Of a DNA stretch of 64,000 nucleotides, positions 35,640 to 45,318 are shown one piece after another. Position numbers and translations under genes: made by a program. Position 1 is the first letter of the stretch. Each line of letters opens with the position of its first letter. The notes below the pieces were generated by a model that saw nothing but the letters and a program-made list of their open reading frames with translations, did not search any database and was not told the DNA's origin. The DNA is from Marinomonas piezotolerans. GTDB taxonomy: Bacteria > Pseudomonadota > Gammaproteobacteria > Pseudomonadales > Marinomonadaceae. The stretch spans positions 372,001 to 436,000 of the forward strand of contig NZ_QKRA01000002.1 in the NCBI RefSeq assembly GCF_003362755.1, in the 5' to 3' direction.

Positions 35640-37163
35640 TTAATCCCACCATTGAACTCGTAGCGGAGTCGTTGTGTTTATATTGCCGTATTTATCGGTG
35701 ATAACACCATAACCGACAAGACGCCCTTGTTGGTTATCCAGAATGACACTTTGGATATTTGCGCTTGAGGTGATGTTGCTGAAGTAAATCTTAGATGAGT
35801 GCCGGTCGACTTTCGTACGGTTAGCTCCTATCTCAAAGTTAGGATCAATGGTGCCGTCTTCCAATAATCTAACCATTGATAAGGTGCGATCCGTTGAGCG
35901 AGTAACGCTACCTGACTGCCCAGTTATAATGAGTTTTGTGCCTTCTTCGAATACAGCCGTGGCGCTGTCATTGATCTGGTGTGTTTGTGAAGAATTAAAC
36001 CCAAAATTGATAGTGGTCATGCCATCACTACTGAAACTGGTGTCTGCGGAACCGTCTGCCAAATATCGATAAACAGCGAACGCCATGCCCGCGTTGTTTA
36101 CGTTCACTCGGCCAGTGTCTAGGACACTGCCAACGGCGACAATGCGACCTTTACTGTCTACCAGTAGATCGTTGATTACTGCATCTTTACTTTCTACGAC
36201 TTCGACGAATCCATTCGTGCCAAAATTGGTATCTGCTGAAAAATCGGCTTTGTTTAAGCGACCAATGGCGAACCCGTTGCTACCTGTTGTGCCCATTAAG
36301 TAGAGATATTGGCTGGTTTCGACCACTTTACGAAGCTCTGAGAACTTGGTCGGGTTAGGCTGGCTAACTACGAAGTAGCCGTCTTGAGGGAGCGCACTGT
36401 CTTTGACCCCAGCCTCTGTAAGCAATGTAAACGCCCATTGGGAAGCAAAGCTAAGATTGTTAGTTGGCGCAGTATAATGCCCGCCAATGAGGATGCGGCC
36501 GTCTTGTAGCGTTAGTAAATTAGTGGGGTCGGTAACTGGTGGATAGGTAAGAGTACCGCCAGTTGCAAATGTGGTATCGAGGGTACCATCTGCGTTGTAG
36601 CGGCTTAGTCTTTGTACGTTCCAATAGTCTTTGGTCAGTACCAAAATTCGCTGTTTATCATCGACTTCCCAGCCATATTGAGGCACGTTACTAATTCCGT
36701 TAACGCTTAACACGCCATTGGCGGCGAAGCTTGTGTCAACGGTCTTACCATCGCTATTTAAGCGTACGATGTTCCAGTTTTTGTCCTTCGTTGCCACGAC
36801 CATCGTTTTCTTATCCGCGATGATTTCGCCACCGCGCACGACGAAACAATTGCCAGAGCAACTGCTGATCGCCATCCCCGAAATATCAACAAAGTACCCA
36901 TCGGTTGTGGAATAAGATCGCTTGCCTTGGAAACCAGTGGGTGTCGTTGTACTACCCCCTGTCCCTGTGTTGCCCGTATCACCTTTATCGACAGTTTCGT
37001 TTGATGTGCCAGAAGTGTTGCCGCTTGACCCTGTTGAGCCAGTGTTTTGAGTATTGGTATTGCTGCTTTGTTGCGTGTCGTCGGAAGCGCTACCGCCACC
37101 GCCACAACCTGTGAGTACGGATATTACCAACAGGCTTGATAGAATTTGGGTGAAGAAAGTCAT
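35640..37163 (-). CDS. Lipoprotein with delta-60 repeats
   Basis: 507 residues. A lipoprotein signal ends at LTGC (Cys ~20), followed by a long low-complexity Gly/Ser/Thr/Asn linker (residues ~21-75), then a beta-propeller-like domain. Delta-60 repeat motifs are visible: LNSDGKTVDTSFAANG, YNADGTLDTTFATGG, LNKADFSADTNFGTNG, YLADGSADTSFSSDG and LLEDGTIDPNFEIG. Such proteins are surface or periplasmic lipoproteins of unknown function. The 3' end abuts the AraC gene tail to tail with 1 bp between. Confidence 0.82.
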   Translation of the reverse strand: MTFFTQILSSLLVISVLTGCGGGGSASDDTQQSSNTNTQNTGSTGSSGNTSGTSNETVDKGDTGNTGTGGSTTTPTGFQGKRSYSTTDGYFVDISGMAISSCSGNCFVVRGGEIIADKKTMVVATKDKNWNIVRLNSDGKTVDTSFAANGVLSVNGISNVPQYGWEVDDKQRILVLTKDYWNVQRLSRYNADGTLDTTFATGGTLTYPPVTDPTNLLTLQDGRILIGGHYTAPTNNLSFASQWAFTLLTEAGVKDSALPQDGYFVVSQPNPTKFSELRKVVETSQYLYLMGTTGSNGFAIGRLNKADFSADTNFGTNGFVEVVESKDAVINDLLVDSKGRIVAVGSVLDTGRVNVNNAGMAFAVYRYLADGSADTSFSSDGMTTINFGFNSSQTHQINDSATAVFEEGTKLIITGQSGSVTRSTDRTLSMVRLLEDGTIDPNFEIGANRTKVDRHSSKIYFSNITSSANIQSVILDNQQGRLVGYGVITDKYGNINTTTPLRVQWWD

Positions 37164-37181
37164 CGATAAACTCCAAAATAG

Positions 37182-37217
37182 GCCCTCTATCTATGAGGGG
37201 AATCATAGATAGAGGGC
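37182..37217 (-). terminator. 15-bp perfect stem between two lipoprotein genes
   Basis: GCCCTCTATCTATGA (37182-37196) pairs with TCATAGATAGAGGGC (37203-37217) around a 6-base loop, 10 bp after the stop codon of the lipoprotein gene at 37227 and upstream of the delta-60 lipoprotein gene. On the minus strand it is followed by CTATTTT, so it may partly end the upstream message. Confidence 0.65.
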
Positions 37218-37226
37218 AAGGTAAGA

Positions 37227-38243
37227 CTATTTTTTGGGTTGAAGCTCATGGGCAATACGGTTGTTTGCTTCGTCAATCGCTTTCAAAGCACCGTATTGAT
37301 AGTACTCAGGGTTCGCGACCACGGAAATTTCAGTGGTCTTGCTAGACTTCCCTGAGAAGAAACCCAGTGCCGAGCTCAGGGCATTCGCCGCTTTCTGAGA
37401 GTCTGAGGTAGTATCTTCATTGCGACCGTAGGCACCGCCAACGATGACTGGGCTTGTTAATTGGACGTAACCGTTGTCACTAAAGGTGCCTGTTGGGCCA
37501 ACCAAAAACTGGGCGATGGCGCCAGAAATAACTTGAATGCCTTGACCAAGCGTGACGGATGCTGAAAGCGTTGTACTGGCACCGCCACCTTGAGGCACTT
37601 CCTCCACATAATTCACTGTGTAATCCGTATCCGAATCAAAATAGGCGAAGTGGACGGCGTAATTGACTGCTAGGACTGGCTTGCCTACCGATTCCGATAG
37701 GTCGGCTAGCTGATACGGAAGTGGGGTAATCTGCCCTGGCTGCTGGGGTGTCGCAAACAATGTTGTTGGGCCACCCGCAAATGTCAGGGTCTCTTGACTG
37801 CTGGTGCTCATGAGGTTCGACAAACCTGATGGTGTGTAAGGTGTCGCCAAAGGTTCAAGCTCATTCCATTCGGAGACTTTCTTGAGATCATTCGAATCCC
37901 CCACAGTATAGCCTTTGGCCTCTAGGTCAGCGACGAAGTCCCGATAAGCCTGGTCTGCGATTGCTTGAAAGGTGCTGTTCGGAATACCTTTTAGATTAGC
38001 GACTAAAACACTCTGAGCATATTCAGAGCCTCCGCCACGGATCATTGGGCTTTGCGAAGTCGCTGAGCCTTTGTCCTTCGTCACGAATGTGACAGCAAAT
38101 TGACCAATATAGACTTCGTTTTTGTCTTCGAGGCTTTTAATGTTGCTCGTTGAAACATCATTACCGCTACTAGAACCAGTTGCCGCACAACCAGTGAGTA
38201 AGACCGTTAGCCCAATGACGGGATATACAATGAAAGGGTTCAT
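37227..38243 (-). CDS. Hypothetical lipoprotein
   Basis: 338 residues with a lipobox LLTGC (Cys ~19) and a Ser-rich linker. No family recognised. The mature part includes an N-terminal strand-rich segment (NEVYIGQFAVTFVTKDKGSA), AYRDFVADLEAKGYTV, and a Tyr/Asp segment (VHFAYFDSDTDYTVNYVEEV). It is preceded by a strong ribosome site (AAGGAGC), with the response regulator gene upstream on the same strand 64 bp away. Confidence 0.7.
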   Translation of the reverse strand: MNPFIVYPVIGLTVLLTGCAATGSSSGNDVSTSNIKSLEDKNEVYIGQFAVTFVTKDKGSATSQSPMIRGGGSEYAQSVLVANLKGIPNSTFQAIADQAYRDFVADLEAKGYTVGDSNDLKKVSEWNELEPLATPYTPSGLSNLMSTSSQETLTFAGGPTTLFATPQQPGQITPLPYQLADLSESVGKPVLAVNYAVHFAYFDSDTDYTVNYVEEVPQGGGASTTLSASVTLGQGIQVISGAIAQFLVGPTGTFSDNGYVQLTSPVIVGGAYGRNEDTTSDSQKAANALSSALGFFSGKSSKTTEISVVANPEYYQYGALKAIDEANNRIAHELQPKK

Positions 38244-38307
38244 CGCCAGCTCCTTTTTGATTTATCGACTTAGGGTAGGCGATGCGTAGAGAATTTTGCC
38301 CCCTAGT

Positions 38308-38958
38308 TTAAGGGGGGGAGCTGGTGGTGATCATGCCCATCTCGATGGCTTTGATGGTCGCTTCAGCACGGTTATTGACCTGTAGTTTCTGGTAGACCGC
38401 CTTTAGATAGCCCGCGGCCGTATGGTACGTCACGCCAAGGGACTGGGCGGCGTCTTTGCAGCTGTACCCTTTTGCAATCAGTACCAGTATGTCTCTTTCT
38501 CTTGGTGTGAGACCATATTCAGTGTCTGAACGTGGTTGGCGAAAAGACGATAGGATTTTCAGAGCGATGGAGCTGGAAAGCGGAGGGCGTCCAGCCAAAA
38601 TGCCGCTTAGACTTGTGCAAAATTCTGCTTCGGTTTCGTCTTTTAGCAAATACCCATCAGCGCCGGCTGCCAGCGCTGGGAAGACGTGTTCGGCATCATC
38701 AAATATTGTCGTGATGACGCAGTGGGCATTGGGGTTATGTTGCTTAAATGGTCGAATGAAGTCAGTGCCGTCGCCATCCGGTAGACCGAGATCGAGTAAT
38801 ACCAGCCCCCAAGGCTGTTTCGTTAGGGCTTGATTCGCTTGTGCCAAATTACACACGGTGGTGATCGCTTCATGGGGGAGCGACTGGGCAATGCATTGCT
38901 GCATCCAAGTGGCGACCTCCGGTAGATCTTCGACAATGAGTATGTGTCCTATTCCCAT
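38308..38958 (-). CDS. NarL/LuxR-family response regulator
   Basis: 216 residues. The receiver domain (1-~120) has acidic residues near the start (VEDLP), the phospho-Asp in LLDLGLPDGDG (residue ~56) and the Lys in YLLKDETEAEF. The C-terminal LuxR HTH is LTPRERDILVLIAKGYSCKDAAQSLGVTYHTAAGYLKAVYQKL. It is paired with the sensor kinase encoded 65 bp upstream on the same strand. Its gene ends in a stop codon buried in a CCCCCCC/GGGGG hairpin. Confidence 0.92.
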   Translation of the reverse strand: MGIGHILIVEDLPEVATWMQQCIAQSLPHEAITTVCNLAQANQALTKQPWGLVLLDLGLPDGDGTDFIRPFKQHNPNAHCVITTIFDDAEHVFPALAAGADGYLLKDETEAEFCTSLSGILAGRPPLSSSIALKILSSFRQPRSDTEYGLTPRERDILVLIAKGYSCKDAAQSLGVTYHTAAGYLKAVYQKLQVNNRAEATIKAIEMGMITTSSPP

Positions 38959-39023
38959 CTACAGTGCCTTTTTTCGTCTGATATACCGTAAGGGTAATCA
39001 AGGATCTAAGATAATGCTGCCCC

Positions 39024-41087
39024 TTATGTTAGGGGGAACGAAACGGTCACGGTCCAAGTGTCTTGAGTGGAGGACTGCAACGCCTCTCCATTTAATAACT
39101 CCGCTCGTAAACGCAGATTTTCCAATCCCGACCCAGAGTGCTCTGGTCTGTGTCCATGATGGGTGTTATTGGTAATGGTCATCGTGTAATGACCGTCGGA
39201 GGCAGCCCCCGTTACGTCTATCCAAGTCGTACCGTCATGACGTAGCGCATTGGAGAGTGCTTCACGGAGCATATGCCCAAGGTGCTCGTGCTGCATTGGC
39301 GTAAACGTAATATCCTTCGCGGGGGTATTCCAAGATAGCGAGACTCCCGGTAGAGAGCAGCGTTCACTGGCTTCTTTTTGCCACACCGAAAAGCAACGCT
39401 CGGCATTGCCCTCGAAGAACTGCTGTCCATTAATCAAATGTCTAAGATCACGAATGGATTCTCGAACTAACGATTGCGTATCACCGGTTGAGAGGTGTAG
39501 TAGCCGCAATAGCTTAGCGCCCAAATCATCATGTAGGTCGCGACGAATTCGATTACGCTCGGCCAGCGCGCCCGCTTGCTTCGCCTCGGCGATGTCAGTG
39601 ATTAATGTACTGAGTGCAATAATAAGGTTCGCTTTTTCCATATCGTTTCGATTGAAAATGCGTCGCCCACCGTCAGCATGTTGCAGACAAACACTTTCAC
39701 CGTGAGGCATGGCGACCCAGAGGTTTTCGCCATTATTGGAGATATGTGTCTCCTTTGCCGTATCGTGGAGGGTGTAATGCAACGGTTTGAATACCGCGTG
39801 GAATGCTTTTATTAGGCGCGTACTGTCTTCCGTTGATTCTTCAGTAAGCAGTGTGGGTAATGTTTGCCTGAGCCAGTCATCAAGACCTTTTTGATCGCTA
39901 TTAAACACGCGTCGCCACAGCCATTGGCGTGCGGGAAAATACAACCAACCGACGAGAGCCAGTGAGATGGCTAAGCTTGTGCTGCTTGTAAGTGTCAGCG
40001 CGGAAATGAGTACGAAATCGCACACCAATACGGCAATCCCGCCCAAGATCCATGACCAGATTGAAAATGACCAGCGTTGAATGTCAAACAAACGATATCT
40101 GAGTACCGCCAGCATCATACCGAAGTACATAAATAGGAAGGTTGCCAGTAACAAAGCCTGATCCGAGGGCTCGGCAACTCGCAGCAAAACAGGAATGATC
40201 ATACCGCCGGTGAAAAACAGCGTGCCGGACAAAATCGAAAGGAGAACCCAATTTAAGGCGACTCGTTCCGCTGGTTTCCCTGCCGTCTTTCGCCATTGCA
40301 CGGCCGACCCTACTAGCCCCCAAAGAAAGAGCACCATCACCCAGCTGTACATCCCTTCCGCAGGTGATTTGAAATACTCCAGATGGTGTAGGGGTTGCTG
40401 TATTGCAAAGGCTCCGAGGTAAAGCACCAGTATTGTTTTTCTAGGCTTTGAATTTGGGTAGTGCCAAAGAAAGATACCTAAGAAGGTCACAAAGCACATG
40501 GTGCCAAAGCCGTTGAGGTTGGACAGAGCGTGAAACAATTGACCATCGATGAATACGTCTCGAGTGCTGTAGATTGCCGCGTTGGCAGCGGAGCATACAT
40601 AGCCAACACCTGTCAGGCAAAACGCAACGACCGCAATGTTTTTTTGACTCGGAATCCATACCAGTAAACAGATAACCGATGCGGCGAAAGCACACAGGGC
40701 CTGCAGCCAAAATAACCAAGGAAGATCTTGGATCGAGCGTTCGGAAAAGGTAATCGGGATTTGCTCACCCGTATCGCCGACAAGGGCTAACTGGTTGTTT
40801 TGGGCTGCGTCAAATAAGGCACTATGGGCGTTAAACAGAGTCGTCATATCCTCATAGCGCGGCAACACATCGGGCTCTTCAAAGAGAAGGTGAGGATTGG
40901 GTGGGAGGGCCTCATTACCGAGCTTGAAGTGGCTGACAACAACCGAATGATCCTGATCTGTGTAGATTAGATCGTCATTAACCTGCTGAAAGTGCCCATG
41001 GATATTGGGTAACGATAAAGCGCTGTATACCAGTGCTGTAAAGAGCAAGAAAAGCAATGAAATGCCAATCACTACTGAACGATACAT
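39024..41087 (-). CDS. NarX-like sensor histidine kinase with seven-helix membrane region
   Basis: 687 residues. An N-terminal signal anchor, a periplasmic segment (residues ~30-135), then about seven membrane helices (~138-385) precede the cytosolic kinase. The phosphoacceptor is in ERNRIRRDLHDDLGAKLLRLLHL (HisKA_3 type, His near residue 527). The N box is REALSNALRHDGTTW and the G box GSGLENLRLRAELLNG. It should phosphorylate the adjacent LuxR-type regulator. The stimulus is unknown; the layout recalls 7TMR-DISM receptors. Confidence 0.88.
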   Translation of the reverse strand: MYRSVVIGISLLFLLFTALVYSALSLPNIHGHFQQVNDDLIYTDQDHSVVVSHFKLGNEALPPNPHLLFEEPDVLPRYEDMTTLFNAHSALFDAAQNNQLALVGDTGEQIPITFSERSIQDLPWLFWLQALCAFAASVICLLVWIPSQKNIAVVAFCLTGVGYVCSAANAAIYSTRDVFIDGQLFHALSNLNGFGTMCFVTFLGIFLWHYPNSKPRKTILVLYLGAFAIQQPLHHLEYFKSPAEGMYSWVMVLFLWGLVGSAVQWRKTAGKPAERVALNWVLLSILSGTLFFTGGMIIPVLLRVAEPSDQALLLATFLFMYFGMMLAVLRYRLFDIQRWSFSIWSWILGGIAVLVCDFVLISALTLTSSTSLAISLALVGWLYFPARQWLWRRVFNSDQKGLDDWLRQTLPTLLTEESTEDSTRLIKAFHAVFKPLHYTLHDTAKETHISNNGENLWVAMPHGESVCLQHADGGRRIFNRNDMEKANLIIALSTLITDIAEAKQAGALAERNRIRRDLHDDLGAKLLRLLHLSTGDTQSLVRESIRDLRHLINGQQFFEGNAERCFSVWQKEASERCSLPGVSLSWNTPAKDITFTPMQHEHLGHMLREALSNALRHDGTTWIDVTGAASDGHYTMTITNNTHHGHRPEHSGSGLENLRLRAELLNGEALQSSTQDTWTVTVSFPLT

Positions 41088-41292
41088 GAAAAAATCCGAC
41101 AGAAAAAGAGAAATAGGGTTCGAACTGAAATCGTCAAGAATTGTTCAAGAATCTATCATCGCCCCATGCAATGCAATAGATTTCTCGCTTTTTTGAAGCA
41201 GTTAAAGAGGTAGGGTATGTGGCAATGGGGGAGATATATAAGTAGGGGCTCTCATTGTCTCTGAAGAACCCCTATCTTTTTAATGCAATGCT

Positions 41293-41763
41293 TTAAGCGC
41301 CGCTAGATGGACGCTGCTGGCGCTGAACGCCCTGTAAGAAGTAGCGCAATATTTGGTCTTTGCATTCGCGGTAATGGCGATTATCAGGCTTACGGAAAAA
41401 GGCACTTAGTTCGTGCTTGCTTAAGTTAAACTCGGCTAAGCGCATGATGTTTAAAATATCGTCAGATTTTAAGTTCAGAGCAATACGCAGTTTTTGAAAG
41501 ATCATGTTGTTGTTTAGGCGAGTTTCTGGAGCGGGTTGCTCCCCATCGCGCTTGCCGCGTTTAAGGTTGATAAAACCATTAAGAAAAGCAGCGAGCTCCA
41601 CATCAAGCATGGGTTTTAACGCAGGGTCATCGTCTTTTTTTAGCCAGCTTGCAACGAGCGCTTCCGTAACACTTTGATCAGCAAGAGCAAAGATCTCTAC
41701 CATCGTGTTGTTTTTTAAATCAAAGGTGTAGCGCACCCGACGCATAATGTCATTATTGGTCAA
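41293..41763 (-). CDS. yehS: DUF1456 family protein YehS
   Basis: 156 residues. It starts with TTG at 41763 (AGGA 8 bases upstream) giving TNNDIMRRVRYTFDLKNNTMVEIFAL, which lines up with the start of YehS. The domain is duplicated: VRYTFDLKNNTMVEIFAL and LRIALNLKSDDILNIMRL, each followed by SxxExxAFFRK-type ends (LSKHELSAFFRKPDN). Conserved, function unknown. A single gene with its own promoter region. Confidence 0.88.
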   Translation of the reverse strand: MTNNDIMRRVRYTFDLKNNTMVEIFALADQSVTEALVASWLKKDDDPALKPMLDVELAAFLNGFINLKRGKRDGEQPAPETRLNNNMIFQKLRIALNLKSDDILNIMRLAEFNLSKHELSAFFRKPDNRHYRECKDQILRYFLQGVQRQQRPSSGA

Positions 41764-41888
41764 AATAGGTCCTAGTCTTAGGTGAATCCAGTCGTATCAG
41801 TAGGAGAACTGGCAGCGGCTGATCATACCATTCAATGCAAACGGCTGGGGAATTTCTAGTAAGAATCTACTCTAACGAGATCGTTCAT

Positions 41889-42773
41889 TTACGTGGCTTC
41901 ACTTGGTGGTGGCTGGGTTGTCAGGTTGAACACTGGGCTATCAACAATAATCCCCGCCAAGCGTTTGGTGGCTTCGTTTGTTTTCTTCGCTCTAAACAAG
42001 GTGACATCCATTTGTGGGAGTTCGGGGAGGTCCCAGTGAACCACTAAGTCGTCATTATTATCGAGTGTATTGTCAGGGATGATAGCAATCCCAATCCCTG
42101 CGCGTACCGCGGCGAGTAGCCCAGTACGGCTCTGGCTAGTAAACGCGATTCGATAAGGGATTCCTCCCGCTTCCAGCGCCTCACAGCCGAGCTTGCGCTG
42201 CTTACAACCTTCGTCAAATACCACTAAAGGTAAGACAGCTTGGGTGTGCACAAAATGGTCTTTGGCGCTGATCCAAATAAGTTGATCACGACGCAAACGC
42301 TCGCCACCTGTTGTATCGGCATACATTTCTACAAGTGCTAGATCGAGCTTGCCTCGTTCGAGGCGATCGATTAGGTGGTCTGGGCGATAATCGCAAAATG
42401 CCTCCAGTTGCGCCTCGGGATAGCTCAAGATGAATTCCTGCAAAATAGGTGCAAGTATGCCACTGGCGTATTGGTCATGAGTGCCGATTCGTACCACACC
42501 ACTAATGTCCATATTTTGAAAGGCACCCACGATCTGATCGTGCAAATTTAGTAACTGCTGCGCATGGTCCTTTAATTGATTACCCGCGGGGGTTAATCGC
42601 ACGCCATATTGGCCCCGTTCCATTAAAGGGTTCGCTACTAAGTCCTCTAAACGGTTGAGCTGCATGCTCACTGTCGAAGGCGCCTTATGCAGTAACCGCG
42701 CGGCTTCCGTTAGGTTTAAGGTATCCGCTACAACCATGAATGTGCGCAACAATGAGATCGGTAAATCATGCAT
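41889..42773 (-). CDS. LysR-family regulator
   Basis: 294 residues. N-terminal HTH (LLRTFMVVADTLNLTEAARLLHKAPSTVSMQLNRLEDLV) and a LysR effector domain (RIGTHDQYASGILAPILQEF, AVRAGIGIAIIPDNTL). It is divergent from the MFS transporter gene at 42907, with about 130 bp between the starts, and is the likely regulator of that pump. Effector unknown. Confidence 0.88.
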   Translation of the reverse strand: MHDLPISLLRTFMVVADTLNLTEAARLLHKAPSTVSMQLNRLEDLVANPLMERGQYGVRLTPAGNQLKDHAQQLLNLHDQIVGAFQNMDISGVVRIGTHDQYASGILAPILQEFILSYPEAQLEAFCDYRPDHLIDRLERGKLDLALVEMYADTTGGERLRRDQLIWISAKDHFVHTQAVLPLVVFDEGCKQRKLGCEALEAGGIPYRIAFTSQSRTGLLAAVRAGIGIAIIPDNTLDNNDDLVVHWDLPELPQMDVTLFRAKKTNEATKRLAGIIVDSPVFNLTTQPPPSEAT

Positions 42774-42906
42774 AAATCAGACTTCAATAAATTTGAACGT
42801 AGATATTAATATTTATCGATATGCTGAATTAATGCAAGGATATATTATGCGCGAATTGCTTCTTGAGAGAAGTTTTTTCCCAACTTACAGCATCGAGAGG
42901 TGTGTT

Positions 42907-44109
42907 ATGCGCATGGCCGTCACATTTGGATTTAATCAGGTTATTAGCCATGGTTTTGGCTTATTTTTATTTGCCGCACTGATGCCATTAATGCAAGCCA
43001 ATATTCAGATTGATAGTTGGTATTTGGCGATTGCTGGCGCGCTGACGCAGATTGCCTATCTAGCGGGCGCAATGTTGTTGGGCGTTATTGGACCGCGCGT
43101 GGATTCATGCCGATTATTGCTGGTTTGCGGTGGTATCACGACAGTGCTTCTAGCGACGATGGCGTGGCTCAGTAACCCTTTCATCATGCTGGGTGTGTTA
43201 GCGATTATGGCCTCCAGTGCGGCGATGAGTTGGGGCGGAATTGTTGAGCTTGTAACGCGTCATGGTCGTGCCGACCGAACAGCAACAAACTTATCAATCG
43301 TCTCTAGTGGCACTGCTTGGGGTTACGGTTTTAACGGCTTGATCATTTTGTTAGTAGTGCCGATGTTAGGCTGGCGCAGCGGTTGGATGGTTGCAGCGGC
43401 AGTCGGGTTACTGACTTGGATTGCAACGTACCGTTTGGTCAAGCGTTTACGCGTTGACCGCGATACGCAAGACGTAGACGTGACCTTTGCTATGGGCACA
43501 AAAGAGCTATTTAAAACAGTTTTACGCGAGCGTACGGCGTTTTTGTCTTGCTTCACATTATTGCTGGTCGGTATGACAACCATTACATTTTCGACTTGGT
43601 TGAACACCTACCTTGCGGAGCTTGAATTGCCTTCTGCGTTGGGTGGATATACTTGGGGCGTCATCGGCGCAACGGGTATGATCGCGGGTTTCGCTGCGGG
43701 TAAAATCTCTGATCGATACGGGCATGCGATCGCTCTGCTGATGATCTTTAGTGCCTTCGCTGCCAGTGTTATCGCGTTTATGTACGACCCAGCACGATTC
43801 GTTATGGTGGCAGGGTTTGGCTACGGTCTAATGTACTTCCCTATTTGGGGCATCATAGCGGGTTGGGTGAGCAAGCAGTACAGCTCAAAAGCGACAATGC
43901 AAATAAACGGCATTGGAATGGTTGCCTTCGGTACAGGTGGCGCATTGGGTAACTTATTGGCTGGTGCACTTCAAGGTTCGACTGGCTCGCTGACCCTGAC
44001 ATATGGCGTGATTGTGGCAATCTCAATCGGCCTAGCGTTACTCGCAGGTTACATTTACGTCTCTGAACGTAAGGTGAAAAAAACTTGGGTGGGTGGCGCT
44101 GCCGCTTAA
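42907..44109 (+). CDS. Major facilitator superfamily transporter
   Basis: About 400 residues from the ATG at 42907, 6 bases after GAGAGGT; an in-frame ATG at 42847 would add 20 residues that are not membrane-like. Twelve membrane helices are predicted. NQVISHGFGLFLFAALMPLM is the first helix, and GYTWGVIGATGMIAGFAAGKISDRYGHAIALL the loop between halves with the MFS-type GxxSDRxG. The family member most resembles YbfB/YjiJ-type pumps. Substrate unknown. Probably controlled by the divergent LysR protein. Confidence 0.85.
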   Translation: MRMAVTFGFNQVISHGFGLFLFAALMPLMQANIQIDSWYLAIAGALTQIAYLAGAMLLGVIGPRVDSCRLLLVCGGITTVLLATMAWLSNPFIMLGVLAIMASSAAMSWGGIVELVTRHGRADRTATNLSIVSSGTAWGYGFNGLIILLVVPMLGWRSGWMVAAAVGLLTWIATYRLVKRLRVDRDTQDVDVTFAMGTKELFKTVLRERTAFLSCFTLLLVGMTTITFSTWLNTYLAELELPSALGGYTWGVIGATGMIAGFAAGKISDRYGHAIALLMIFSAFAASVIAFMYDPARFVMVAGFGYGLMYFPIWGIIAGWVSKQYSSKATMQINGIGMVAFGTGGALGNLLAGALQGSTGSLTLTYGVIVAISIGLALLAGYIYVSERKVKKTWVGGAAA

Positions 44110-44127
44110 TCCATTAGAGTTAATAAA

Positions 44128-44156
44128 CGCCCAGCTTCCGAACGGTTTGCTGGGCG
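44128..44156 (+). terminator. Intrinsic terminator after the MFS gene
   Basis: CGCCCAGC (44128-44135) pairs with GCTGGGCG (44149-44156) around a 13-base loop and is followed by ATTTTGTTTT on the plus strand. Confidence 0.7.
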
Positions 44157-44200
44157 ATTTTGTTTTAAGCAGGTACCGTGTAGGCAGACAACCTTTCGTT

Positions 44201-44677
44201 TTATCGTCGTGTTAACAAAATGGTCGCAATCATAAATAAGATGCCGCAAAGCCATGTACGGAAAAGGTTGGCTTGATTCCATTGATCTCTGACCGTCTGC
44301 CAGTCGGTGGGCAAATTGAGTGGGTCCCAAGATTCCGTGTAATAGTTGAGGGGCAGATTGACCCATTTAGTAAACATAATAATGCCCAGTACATATGCAA
44401 TGCCGATTGCCAACCAAAACCAACCAATGGTGGCTCGTTTTATGAGCAGCGTCGCCGCTGTGATGATAGTCGCTACGCCCGCCCCAAAAAAGCAAAAGAA
44501 AAAGCCCACATGGCGCACATTGTAATTAAACAACGATTGCACGGTGGCGTACATTTCCCCATTTAGCGCAAGCGTGGCGTCGTTGACATTAAACGAATAC
44601 GTTGCAAAAAAGCCCGCCATCAAACCGAGTAGCAATACGCTGACGATCTGTGACAGTTGAGTAAATAGCGTAGACAT
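44201..44677 (-). CDS. DUF1772 (anthrone-oxygenase-like) membrane protein
   Basis: 158 residues with four membrane helices. VLLLGLMAGFFATYSFNV near the start and the C-terminal WQTVRDQWNQANLFRTWLCG match the DUF1772 family. Fungal relatives act on anthrones; bacterial members are uncharacterised. It shares orientation with the Crp-type regulator gene 71 bp upstream and may be its target (inference). Confidence 0.75.
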   Translation of the reverse strand: MSTLFTQLSQIVSVLLLGLMAGFFATYSFNVNDATLALNGEMYATVQSLFNYNVRHVGFFFCFFGAGVATIITAATLLIKRATIGWFWLAIGIAYVLGIIMFTKWVNLPLNYYTESWDPLNLPTDWQTVRDQWNQANLFRTWLCGILFMIATILLTRR

Positions 44678-44748
44678 AAGCCTTCTCCTAACTGTTTTTG
44701 GCAGTATGTCCTAGCGTATCCAAAAGATCCTTATCAAATGATAATGAA

Positions 44749-45318
44749 TTAGCTGTTTTTTATACGTGATAGTGAAACCGGAGTGATGCCAAGATAGCTA
44801 GCAATATGATGCGCCGGAACCTGATCGATCAGGTTGGGAGCCTCGTCGCAGAGTTTTTGGTACCGCTCTGCAGCACTTAGATGCAACCAATCACGCTCGC
44901 GCGCCAGCTTGGAGTCGGTCAATCGCTCTAGCCATAGGTGGCTAAAAATAAGCCAATCTGTGCTCTCGGCAAAGGCACTGCGAAAGGCGGAGTACTCCCA
45001 TCGATCGCAGTGAATGTCGCTGAGTGCTTGTATGTAAAAGCCTGCTTCTTGGGTTCTTAGTCCTGTCGTCACGGGCCAAAAAAAGTCGTTTGCCAAGAAA
45101 AAACGTTTGTTGTGTTCCCGTCCATAAGTATCCAAATAATACATACGCACCACACCGGAATGAAGCCAATAAACATGACGCCAAGGCTCTGATGCATCGA
45201 GTAAAGAATGTCCTTTTGGCGCTGTGAACGTTTGTCGATGAGTGAAAATCGCGTGCTGAATCGACGGCGATAAATCACTGAGAGGGCTGTTTGGCAAAGG
45301 TGTTTTATCAATGCTCAT
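44749..45318 (-). CDS. Crp/Fnr-family regulator
   Basis: 189 residues. A cyclic-nucleotide-binding-like beta barrel (residues ~30-130: GHSLLDASEPWRHVYWLHSGVVRMYYLD) is followed by a short C-terminal HTH (VPAHHIASYLGITPVSLSRIKNS). The C-terminal ITPVSLSRIK helix is typical of the Crp/Fnr subgroup next to DUF1772 or alkylhydroperoxidase-like genes. No Cys cluster for oxygen sensing is present. Confidence 0.82.
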   Translation of the reverse strand: MSIDKTPLPNSPLSDLSPSIQHAIFTHRQTFTAPKGHSLLDASEPWRHVYWLHSGVVRMYYLDTYGREHNKRFFLANDFFWPVTTGLRTQEAGFYIQALSDIHCDRWEYSAFRSAFAESTDWLIFSHLWLERLTDSKLARERDWLHLSAAERYQKLCDEAPNLIDQVPAHHIASYLGITPVSLSRIKNS

